From NCBI GenBank assembly GCA_944326335.1, contig CALVDM010000004.1:1-64000 (forward strand): a DNA stretch of 64,000 nt. Direction: 5' to 3'. The notes below the pieces were generated by a model, which worked only from the letters and a program-made list of their open reading frames with translations, was not told the origin of the DNA and made no database searches. The position numbers and the translations under genes were made by a program. Origin of the DNA: an uncultured Bacteroidales bacterium (lineage in GTDB: Bacteria > Bacteroidota > Bacteroidia > Bacteroidales > UBA932). Of the stretch, positions 25,718 through 33,254 are shown piece by piece. Each line of letters starts with the position of its first letter. Positions within the stretch are counted from its first letter, which is position 1.

Positions 25718-26870
25718 GGCTGTGTCCGTAATAACGCTGATTATCCCGATGTCCGTCTCCTGCAGGCAGACGGAAGAAGGTTATTCGGGAGAAGACTGTT
25801 TCGATGTCACGATAGAGACTTTCGCAAAGCCGAAATATGCCTTCAACTCATACGCATTCACTGAAGACGGGACGGGATATGCCACAGTTACCCTGATTAC
25901 GAAAGACGGGCTGGGCAGCACACGGTCGTTCGGCTTCGTGAAGACGGATGACAAAGGAAGGACCTGGCAGCGGATAGGACGACGAAAGGGGTACTGCGAG
26001 GAAATATGCGCTTTCAGGGATTGTCTGTATTTCTTAGTGAAACATTATTATGAGAATCAGGACAGCATCCGGCTTGTCGACCATGCAGATATACTGAAAT
26101 GCTATCCGCAGGACAATTTCAGGGTCGAACGTGTTTCAAGGTTCGACAAGGGCAGTTATGGAGATATCTACGATGTATATGGATTCAATATCTTCAACGA
26201 CTCCACATTCGTCTGTATAATAGACAAATGGTCGCATGAAGACTCCCTGGTAATCACAAAAGATTCCGGCAGGAACTGGAGCGGAATAAGCCATCCCGGA
26301 AAGTTTTCGGGTTCAAGTTCTTTCGCATATTCCGACAGCTGTATTTATGCTGCGGTGTACGAGCCTGAAACAGGGCAGCAATCTCTGTTTGTCAAGGATA
26401 TTGTAACCGGAGATGAAAAGGCATTCTATTTCAAGGATTACCTTTTCAGTCTTACCGCTGCGGGGAATCTTTTTACGACACAACCTCAAATGACTTTCTG
26501 GAAATATGACGGGGAAAATATGGAAAGGATATCCGCATTCAACTGGAACCCCAGACGGGGGTACGGTTCATACCACCCTGAGTATCTGGTCAAGAAAGGT
26601 GACCTGGTAATCGGTACGGCCCTCCAGTACACAGGGAAGAAAGGGATGAAAAGCTGTGTTTTCGGTTCCATTGACGGAGGGTATCACTGGAAGCCGCTCC
26701 TGATGGCTGATGACATAGGTTGCGAGAGTGTAGCTGCAATCAATGCGGACGAGGACTCCGATTCACTGTCCGTGCTGTTTGCAAGAGGCAGCATAGATTC
26801 CCCTCGGACACTCAACATCCTGACTCTGAAGAAAAAACCGGGATACAATGAGGATAAAGAGCTCAAGTGA
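25674..26870 (+). CDS. BNR/Asp-box repeat lipoprotein
   Basis: The 398-residue protein has an N-terminal hydrophobic segment and lipobox-like PMSVSC. Three Asp-box (BNR) motifs are visible: KTDDKGRTWQRI, ITKDSGRNWSGI and GSIDGGYHWKPL, the S/T-x-D-x-G-x-x-W pattern of sialidases and many beta-propellers. A six- or seven-blade propeller is likely, but the sialidase arginine triad is not evident, so a binding rather than a hydrolase role is plausible. The ATG at 25674 is preferred to a TTG at 25665. It overlaps both neighbours (44 and 23 bases), showing tight coupling within the operon. Confidence 0.75.
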   Translation: MKKMFRDSACLTFIRAVSVITLIIPMSVSCRQTEEGYSGEDCFDVTIETFAKPKYAFNSYAFTEDGTGYATVTLITKDGLGSTRSFGFVKTDDKGRTWQRIGRRKGYCEEICAFRDCLYFLVKHYYENQDSIRLVDHADILKCYPQDNFRVERVSRFDKGSYGDIYDVYGFNIFNDSTFVCIIDKWSHEDSLVITKDSGRNWSGISHPGKFSGSSSFAYSDSCIYAAVYEPETGQQSLFVKDIVTGDEKAFYFKDYLFSLTAAGNLFTTQPQMTFWKYDGENMERISAFNWNPRRGYGSYHPEYLVKKGDLVIGTALQYTGKKGMKSCVFGSIDGGYHWKPLLMADDIGCESVAAINADEDSDSLSVLFARGSIDSPRTLNILTLKKKPGYNEDKELK

Positions 26871-28509
26871 TTTGAAAACCGCTATTTTGTCAGCCCTCGC
26901 TCTGTCATCGCTTATTGTCGGCTGCTCGTCCGGAACAGGAAGATTCATTTACAGATGTCAGTCCGAGCTGGGGCTCCAGCCAGACTCGGTAGCAATGACA
27001 GCGGATATGGCAGCGATGGTCTGGAACACTACTCCATGGGCAAAAGAATTCGGCAGAACAGTTTTTGAGGAATATGTCCTGCCTCCCAGGATAGCAGACG
27101 AACCGGTGGAGTATTGGTGGCGGCAGGATATTCCTGTCCGGCTTGGACTCGAAGCAGAACCCATCGATGACATCCTGTCTTTATCCAGGAAAATCAACAG
27201 CAGGATACATGTCCCTGTACAACCGGATACATGGGGCAATCCTCAAATGGGTTATTCAATGACTATTGCCGGAAACCTGGGAAAATGTGACGACCGGTCT
27301 ATACTTCTGGCAATGGCACTACGTTCCTACGGAATTCCTGCAGCTTTCGATTATGTACCGAACTGGGGCAGAAAGAACAACGGACACTCGTTCTGCAGCG
27401 TCATCCGTCCGGACGGTTCGCCCTATGTATTTCAGGGCAGAGAAGATGACGGCACTGAAGTGGTATTCTCCGACATTCCTCCCAAAATCTACAGGCGTAC
27501 CTTTTTCGAGCAGAAAGACAATCCGATATACAGACGGCGGGGGAAAGAAAGTATTCCTGACCAGTTTATGGACTGCCGCTTCAAGGATGTAACCGTGTGC
27601 CACAACGTCAGCTGCAGGGACATAAGCCTTGATATTGATTATACTCCAGGAAACAGGCTTGCATATCTTGCCGTATTCAACCCGCAAGGCTGGGTGCCGG
27701 TAGCTTATGGAGAAATCAAAGGAAGGAAAGCCGAATTCAGGAATGTCGGGACGGATATCCTGTATCTTCCCTGTATATATGACGGCAATACGTTTGTCCC
27801 GGTTTCGGACCCTGTCATTGTCAGGAACGACAGCATAGAGAAAGTGACAACGGGAGGAAGAACTGAAGAAGTCATACTGAAACGGAAATACCCGCGGTCC
27901 GACAGGATAGTGATGTTCGCCGGATACATGGACGGAGGAGTGTTCGAGGCGGCGGATAATGCGGATTTTTCCGATGCGGAGCAGTTGTTCCGAATTGACG
28001 GAATCCCGTTCAGCAGAATGCAGGCAAAGGAATGTGTGACAGAATGCAGATACGTCAGATATCGGAAACCGGCAGGTGTGTTCAGCATCGGGGAAATGAA
28101 GTTCCGAGACTGCAAAGGGAATGAACTAAGAGGCAGAATTGTGTTTCCGTCAGGCTTCGAAGGTCTGCCGGGAATGGAGAATGTGACAGACGGGGACCCG
28201 CTTACCTATCTTGAACTTACAGGCTTGACAGATGTCTGGATAGGTGTGGACTTCGGCGAAACCGTCCGTATAGGAAGCATAGAATTCTGTCCAAGGACAG
28301 ATGACAACGATATCTCGCCAGGAGACTGTTACGAGCTGCTGTTCTGGTCTGACAGCGGATGGGAAAGTATCGGTATCACTCGTGCAGAGGATTATGAATT
28401 GTATTTCAGCGGGGTGCCGTCTGGAGCATTGTTATGGCTCCGGAACATCACAAAAGGCAAAGAGGAAAGGCCTTTTCTATATGAAAGCGGGGTACAGAGA
28501 TGGCTGTAG
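26848..28509 (+). CDS. Lipoprotein with transglutaminase-like domain and possible discoidin-like C-terminus
   Basis: The 553-residue protein has a lipobox LIVGC (Cys26). Residues 100-200 match a transglutaminase-like fold: NLGKCDDRSILLAMALRSYGIPA carries the candidate nucleophile Cys147, NNGHSF carries His180, and the following RPDG offers Asp189. The middle (about 250-340) is beta-rich. The last 130 residues (NVTDGDPLTYLELTGLTDVWIGVDFGETVRIGSIEFCPR) resemble an F5/8 type C (discoidin) carbohydrate-binding fold. It could cross-link or cleave amide bonds on surface proteins or peptides; the substrate is unknown. It overlaps the preceding gene by 23 bases and the next by 10. Confidence 0.75.
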   Translation: MRIKSSSDLKTAILSALALSSLIVGCSSGTGRFIYRCQSELGLQPDSVAMTADMAAMVWNTTPWAKEFGRTVFEEYVLPPRIADEPVEYWWRQDIPVRLGLEAEPIDDILSLSRKINSRIHVPVQPDTWGNPQMGYSMTIAGNLGKCDDRSILLAMALRSYGIPAAFDYVPNWGRKNNGHSFCSVIRPDGSPYVFQGREDDGTEVVFSDIPPKIYRRTFFEQKDNPIYRRRGKESIPDQFMDCRFKDVTVCHNVSCRDISLDIDYTPGNRLAYLAVFNPQGWVPVAYGEIKGRKAEFRNVGTDILYLPCIYDGNTFVPVSDPVIVRNDSIEKVTTGGRTEEVILKRKYPRSDRIVMFAGYMDGGVFEAADNADFSDAEQLFRIDGIPFSRMQAKECVTECRYVRYRKPAGVFSIGEMKFRDCKGNELRGRIVFPSGFEGLPGMENVTDGDPLTYLELTGLTDVWIGVDFGETVRIGSIEFCPRTDDNDISPGDCYELLFWSDSGWESIGITRAEDYELYFSGVPSGALLWLRNITKGKEERPFLYESGVQRWL

Positions 28510-29828
28510 AGTATTGGAACCATATTACTGTCGTCAGATTCGCTTTTCTGACCTGCATCTTCATTATCTCCTGCTGCGTAGTGAATTACAGACGGTTGAG
28601 GTATATTCTGACAACAGCTGGAACTCTTCAGGCGTTTATCGCTTTCGGTCAACTGCTAAAGGTCGTGCCGACAAGGCATACATTGTTTCCCGTAACAGGT
28701 TTCATGGAAAATCCCGGACAGATGGGCGGTTTCCAGGCTGTTGCCCTGATCTGCTGTCTTTCTCTGATGAAGGAGCGCAGGACAATCTTTACGGTCGTCT
28801 TGGTCTTGTTCCTTTCAGGTTCGCTGTACCTGTCTGATTCCCGAGCAGGACTTGTCGCTGCCATTACCGGAAGTGCATTCATTTACCGCCATGAGCTTCA
28901 GGAAGTTTTGAAACAAAGAAAATATCTGCTCCCAGTATGTCTGGCAGTAACAGCACTCTTCATCACGGGTCTGTATTTTTACCGCAGCGGTTCTGTTGAC
29001 GCCAGACTTCTTGTCTGGCGGGTTTCATTGGACATGATAGCTGACAGACCGTTGACAGGGTTCGGACCAGGAAATTTCCCCTTCCATTATATGCTATATC
29101 AGGCTGATTATTTCATGCATCATCCTGAATCTCGCTTCTGTACAGTGGCAGATAATGTATTTTATCCTTTTAACGAATACATCAAGCTTGCCGTCGAGTC
29201 CGGGCTGCCAGGGCTTGTCATCTTCGTTGCCGCGATGTATCTTCTCTGGCGTTTTTCGGAAAACAGGGATGCTTTCGCTCCGCTGGTTGCATTGCTTGTC
29301 TTCGGGTTCTTCTCATACCCCAGCGACAAGCTTGTACTTGCATCACTTTTGCCGCTTTCAGCAGGAGCAATGCTATACGACAATGTCGCTTTCATTCCTG
29401 TAAGGACAAGGCTGGTGACGGCATCCGTTACAGCGATTGTCTCTGTCTGGATATATTCTGCATCAGGCATAGGCAACCCGAATAAAAATCTTGCAGTAAT
29501 CCCGACTTGTGAGGCGTGGTGTGACATTGGTGAAGACCTTGAACAAAAAGGATATTCCTCGCAGGCGGAAAAGTATTATCAGACGGCATCATATATGATT
29601 CCGACAAGGATTCGTCCGAAATATCTTCTCTGGCGCCTGTACATCAGCAACGGCAGAGATGAGAAGGCTTATGATACTGCTCAGGAGATACTTTCCATGC
29701 CTCTGAAAATCGAGAACACATTCACTTTGAGAGTCAAGGACGAAATCCGGCAATGGTATTACCACTTATCCGAAGATCTATCTCCGGAAATTTATTCAAA
29801 CCATATTTGTTTTTTTGATATGGTTTGA
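28500..29828 (+). CDS. Wzy/O-antigen-ligase-like membrane protein with C-terminal repeat region
   Basis: The 442-residue protein has about nine or ten membrane segments to residue 325. GFMENPGQMGGFQAVAL and SDSRAGLVAAITG match the Wzy_C (O-antigen ligase/polymerase) family, as does the periplasmic loop with RLLVWRVSLDMIADRPLTGFGPGNF. The last 115 residues are soluble and TPR-like (EDLEQKGYSSQAEKYYQTASYM). Such enzymes join glycans to lipid A or to proteins in the periplasm, but no glycan-synthesis genes are nearby. It begins within the preceding gene (10-base overlap). The stop codon lies inside the right arm of a 19-bp perfect inverted repeat. Confidence 0.8.
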   Translation: MAVEYWNHITVVRFAFLTCIFIISCCVVNYRRLRYILTTAGTLQAFIAFGQLLKVVPTRHTLFPVTGFMENPGQMGGFQAVALICCLSLMKERRTIFTVVLVLFLSGSLYLSDSRAGLVAAITGSAFIYRHELQEVLKQRKYLLPVCLAVTALFITGLYFYRSGSVDARLLVWRVSLDMIADRPLTGFGPGNFPFHYMLYQADYFMHHPESRFCTVADNVFYPFNEYIKLAVESGLPGLVIFVAAMYLLWRFSENRDAFAPLVALLVFGFFSYPSDKLVLASLLPLSAGAMLYDNVAFIPVRTRLVTASVTAIVSVWIYSASGIGNPNKNLAVIPTCEAWCDIGEDLEQKGYSSQAEKYYQTASYMIPTRIRPKYLLWRLYISNGRDEKAYDTAQEILSMPLKIENTFTLRVKDEIRQWYYHLSEDLSPEIYSNHICFFDMV

Positions 29829-29836
29829 ATAAATTT
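29788..29836. repeat. Perfect 19-bp inverted repeat at the end of the exported-protein operon
   Basis: The left arm 29788-29806 and right arm 29818-29836 are exact complements, with an 11-base T-rich loop. The right arm includes the stop codon of the Wzy-like gene and the TAAATTT of the predicted promoter for the next operon. No T-run follows the stem on the plus strand, so it is not a standard intrinsic terminator. Operator, RNA-stability or insertion-scar roles are all possible. Confidence 0.8.
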
Positions 29837-29837
29837 G
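29806..29837 (+). promoter_or_regulatory. Predicted promoter of the Fib_succ_major-SusCD operon
   Basis: TTTG at 29806-29809 and TAAATTTG at 29830-29837 are separated by 20 bases, close to the Bacteroidota consensus TTTG-N19-TAnnTTTG. The leader would be about 155 bases. The site lies within the inverted repeat 29788-29836. Apart from these, 29838-29996 shows nothing I can identify. Confidence 0.5.
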
Positions 29838-29996
29838 TGTGCTGAGCAAGGCTATGCTCCCCTATTTACATAGCTGCAACACCGATTATTCAGCACAAGC
29901 CTTAAGATTTCCACGGTCTTTTGTCAGGTTTCTTGTGCAGACGACTATAGACAACTAAACTGCCGTCATGAACCTGGACGGTGCCTGAAAACCGTT

Positions 29997-31454
29997 ATGA
30001 AACGAACTTCTATTGCATGCACGTTCGTATTCTCGTGCGCAGTGATGGCGGCCGTCATGGTCTCGTCCTGCAAGAAAGAAGACGCTCCGCTCTCAATTTC
30101 CCTGTCGATTCCTGCTGCAGGCATATCCATAAGCCAGGGGCAGACTGCAGATGTGCAGTTCACGGTTGACAACATCCCCGAGGGGGGGGGGAATATCGAG
30201 GTTTCAGCCGAGGCTGACAACGATGATTTCACTGTTTCTGTAAAATCAGACGGCTCAGGGGCATCAGGGACAATATCCGTACAGGCTCCCGACCTGCTTT
30301 ATGCCCCGTGCAATGTAAACGTGAGGGTCCAGGCGACGGCAGCGACCGGAGAAGCCGCCTCGGCCAGTTTCACAGTAGCGGCAGTGATGTATGAAGGCTA
30401 TGTAGAGCTGAGCTCTCCTTCAAACTGCCACATCGTAGAACCGGGAGCATTCGTAAAATTTCCGGCAAGCATAGGAAACACTTCTGAAAAAGCGTCATTC
30501 ACGACTGCAGAATTGCTGTGGCAGGACAATCAGGGTCTTGTAAGCGCAGTGAATGCAAGTCCGGATGACGGGACAGTCTATGTCATGCTTTCCCCTGACA
30601 AAAGCGGGAATGCGTTGATAGCCGTAAAGGACGCCGACGGGACGGTTACATGGAGCTACCATCTCTGGGTGACCGGATTCGACCCTGAAACCGGAGCCCT
30701 TGAATGGACTGACGGCACCACGTCCGAATCATACAAGATAATGGACAGGAATCTCGGGGCCGTGTCCACCGAGCCAGGCGACATCCTCACCAACGGACTG
30801 TTCTACCAGTGGGGCAGGAAAGACCCTTTTGCAGCACCAGACAATGAAGGCGACATCCGGGTGCTGTATGACATGGCCGGCAACACTGTCGAAAAAATCA
30901 TAACCCAGTGCGCAGACGTCGACAACGTCACTGTTTCAATCGCGAATCCGCTCACACACTACTCCGGCACAAGCGGAGGAGACTGGAGCTGGATAACCAC
31001 AGAAGCGTCTGTCCTTGCGTCAGATGCCACAAAAGACCTCTGGGGCGGGATTTCCGGAGAAAAGAGCAAGTATGACCCGTGTCCTGAAGGATGGCAGGTC
31101 GCCACTTCCGACGTCTTCGGATTCGCAAGCGACGAAAATACCGTATCCGCCAAAGTGTACAGGGAACTCGGGCCGGATGAGGAGGAACCGTCCAGCCAGA
31201 ACACTCTCCTGCTCGGCTGGAATATCACGGTAAGCGGAAAAGACTCCTTCTTCCCTGCCCAGGGAGAGGTTCAGCATGGCGGTTCATTCGGGAACGGAAT
31301 CGGGACAAACTGGCCTTGCACCCGTTCGTGGTCCTCATCCCTCGACGAATACGGCAGGGGCCTTGCCCTGGGTGCCACACCGTCCAGCGCGGCATTGAGC
31401 ACATCGGGGATGACTCTCGGCTACGAACTGCCGGTCCGCTGCGTAAAGAAGTGA
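29997..31454 (+). CDS. Fib_succ_major (FISUMP) lipoprotein with in-frame G10 tract
   Basis: The 485-residue lipoprotein has a lipobox MVSSC (about Cys25). Residues 32-130 form an Ig-like domain, followed by a middle domain shared with the next gene (SNCHIVEPGAFVKF, LLWQDNQGLV). The C-terminal part matches the Fibrobacter succinogenes major paralogous domain: YKIMDRNLGAV, GLFYQWGRKDPF, KYDPCPEGW and a final VRCVKK. Such domains occur on surface proteins of Bacteroidota, with unknown ligands. The tract of ten G residues at 30182-30191 encodes Glu-Gly-Gly-Gly near residue 62, so a slip of one base would truncate the protein. It heads a five-gene unit with SusC and SusD. Confidence 0.85.
   Translation: MKRTSIACTFVFSCAVMAAVMVSSCKKEDAPLSISLSIPAAGISISQGQTADVQFTVDNIPEGGGNIEVSAEADNDDFTVSVKSDGSGASGTISVQAPDLLYAPCNVNVRVQATAATGEAASASFTVAAVMYEGYVELSSPSNCHIVEPGAFVKFPASIGNTSEKASFTTAELLWQDNQGLVSAVNASPDDGTVYVMLSPDKSGNALIAVKDADGTVTWSYHLWVTGFDPETGALEWTDGTTSESYKIMDRNLGAVSTEPGDILTNGLFYQWGRKDPFAAPDNEGDIRVLYDMAGNTVEKIITQCADVDNVTVSIANPLTHYSGTSGGDWSWITTEASVLASDATKDLWGGISGEKSKYDPCPEGWQVATSDVFGFASDENTVSAKVYRELGPDEEEPSSQNTLLLGWNITVSGKDSFFPAQGEVQHGGSFGNGIGTNWPCTRSWSSSLDEYGRGLALGATPSSAALSTSGMTLGYELPVRCVKK
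30182..30191 (+). repeat. Homopolymeric G10 tract within the FISUMP lipoprotein gene
   Basis: Ten consecutive G residues lie in frame 185 bases after the start codon. It is the longest G/C homopolymer I saw in the window. The count as given keeps the frame open. Confidence 0.9.
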
Positions 31455-31483
31455 TTTCCATAATAAAACAAGCACAGATACAA

Positions 31484-33241
31484 ATGAAAAGCAGAATTTT
31501 ATTGCTGTATGCCGCAGCGGTCGCATGCGGTGTCGGCGCAGTGTCATGCACACCGGAAGAAGATGTAGTTGACATGAAGGAACTCAAGCCGATATTCTCT
31601 TCCGACGAATTTTCCGTGGAGGCCGGTGGAACGATAGCCCTCACGTTCGCCATATCAAATGTCGAAGGGGCAGAACTCGAACTGACTGCCTCGGCATCAA
31701 ATCCTGAGGCGACAGTCTCGGTAGCCCATGACAACCTCTATCAGGGAGAAGTGATGTTCACGGCCCCGGCAGTGTCTTCGGGAGAAAGCATAACCGTGAC
31801 CCTGAAAGTGGATGACGCAGCCAACGGGCGCTCCGCCTCAACCACCACCACTGTAACTGTAGGCGCATCCGAAAGCCTGGCGGTATCGCTCAGCGCAGAC
31901 ATACGTTCCATGGCGACAAAGCCTGGCGGATCATTCGAACTGCCGTTCATAATCAGCGGAAAGGGGAAGGCTGAAATTTCCACGGAACCGGAAATTACAG
32001 TCACCGACGGATGGACCGCGACATGCACCCTCGATGAAGACCAGGAGGGAGGAAGCATCACTGTGACCGCCCCGGCCGCCCTGACCGCGGATCTTGCCGT
32101 GAAAATGGAAATCAGCGACAATTACGGAAGGACCGCCACCCTTGACATAAAGCTCTCCATAGTGGAAGTGTCCAACACCGAGAATGCAGCCAACTGCTAC
32201 ATCGTAAGCCCGGGCAGCACGATATCCATAAAGGCCGTAGAAGGCAACTCTACCGACGAACTCACATTCAACAATGCTTCGCTCGTATGGCAGGATGAGC
32301 CCGGAATGGTCAAGTCCGTAGCTGCAAGCCCGGCCGACAAGGCAATAGTGGTGACTCTCAATCCGGGAATTTCCGGCAATGCCGTCGTGGCTGCAAGGCA
32401 GGATGACGAGATTGTGTGGAGCTGGCATCTGTGGGTTACGGACTACGACCCGGAAGATAACCCTATGGTGTACACAAGCCCAAAGACATCCACCACATAC
32501 ACGTTCATGGACAGGAATCTCGGTGCCATGAGCGGAGAAAAATACACGGCTGAATCCTTCGGGCTTCTCTACCAGTGGGGCAGGAAAGACCCGTTCGTCG
32601 GGGCTGACGGCACGATGTCGTCCGTATATGTAAAGAAATACGACATCGACGGCAACCAGGTGAGGGAAGTCAGCGAAGAAAGGCCTGTCTACGGGTCGGA
32701 CGACTACGAAAGCACGAACCTCGAACTGAGCATAAGGAATCCGCACATCTTCTACACGGCGCCGTCTTCTGCATGGCCGGTGGTGGACTGGCTTACGGAC
32801 GATGCCCAGAGGCAGAATAACGACCTTTGGGGCGGGGTGTCGGGATACAAGAGCAAGTACGACCCGTGCCCTGAGGGATGGATAGTGCCTCAGGCCGGCG
32901 ACCCTTGGCTGTTCAGAAGCGAATACAGCAAGGAAGGCAGTCTGAACGATTCCGGCAAATACGACTCTTCATACCCTTGGTACATAGAGTATGACGATGC
33001 ATACTGCATCGGGTTCAGGTACAAGGCTGCCGACAGCGACACTGAATACTGGTTCCCGTTCTGCGGAGAAAAGGACTGCAACGGCGGTGCGCTCAACAGT
33101 GTGGGGAGCGGCTCTCAATACCACACGAGGACAACCAGCAACACTACGGTACTCGTGCAGTGTCTTGCATGGGGAAATCCTACGAGCGAGATGACACTCA
33201 ACAGACCTTATGGAAGCTCGGTACGCTGTATAAAGGAATAA
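31484..33241 (+). CDS. Fib_succ_major (FISUMP) lipoprotein, paralogue
   Basis: The 585-residue protein starts MKSRILLLYAAAVACGVGAVSC, a lipoprotein signal. An upstream in-frame extension to 31316 is rejected because it overlaps the previous gene and lacks a signal. Two Ig-like domains (about 40-125 and 130-225) precede the shared middle domain (NCYIVSPGSTISI, LVWQDEPGMV) and the FISUMP domain (FMDRNLGAMSG, LLYQWGRKDPF, KYDPCPEGW, final VRCIKE). It has one more Ig-like unit than its neighbour. It lies 29 bases after the first paralogue and 13 bases before susC, so it is probably part of a surface complex with the receptor. Confidence 0.85.
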   Translation: MKSRILLLYAAAVACGVGAVSCTPEEDVVDMKELKPIFSSDEFSVEAGGTIALTFAISNVEGAELELTASASNPEATVSVAHDNLYQGEVMFTAPAVSSGESITVTLKVDDAANGRSASTTTTVTVGASESLAVSLSADIRSMATKPGGSFELPFIISGKGKAEISTEPEITVTDGWTATCTLDEDQEGGSITVTAPAALTADLAVKMEISDNYGRTATLDIKLSIVEVSNTENAANCYIVSPGSTISIKAVEGNSTDELTFNNASLVWQDEPGMVKSVAASPADKAIVVTLNPGISGNAVVAARQDDEIVWSWHLWVTDYDPEDNPMVYTSPKTSTTYTFMDRNLGAMSGEKYTAESFGLLYQWGRKDPFVGADGTMSSVYVKKYDIDGNQVREVSEERPVYGSDDYESTNLELSIRNPHIFYTAPSSAWPVVDWLTDDAQRQNNDLWGGVSGYKSKYDPCPEGWIVPQAGDPWLFRSEYSKEGSLNDSGKYDSSYPWYIEYDDAYCIGFRYKAADSDTEYWFPFCGEKDCNGGALNSVGSGSQYHTRTTSNTTVLVQCLAWGNPTSEMTLNRPYGSSVRCIKE

Positions 33242-33254
33242 GCGGACAGGTGCC

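Noticed and set aside
29788..29836. Invertible promoter switch of the kind found at Bacteroides capsule loci
   Set aside because: The arms are perfect, but the spacer is only 11 bases, far too short for a site-specific inversion segment of the usual 150-250 bp.
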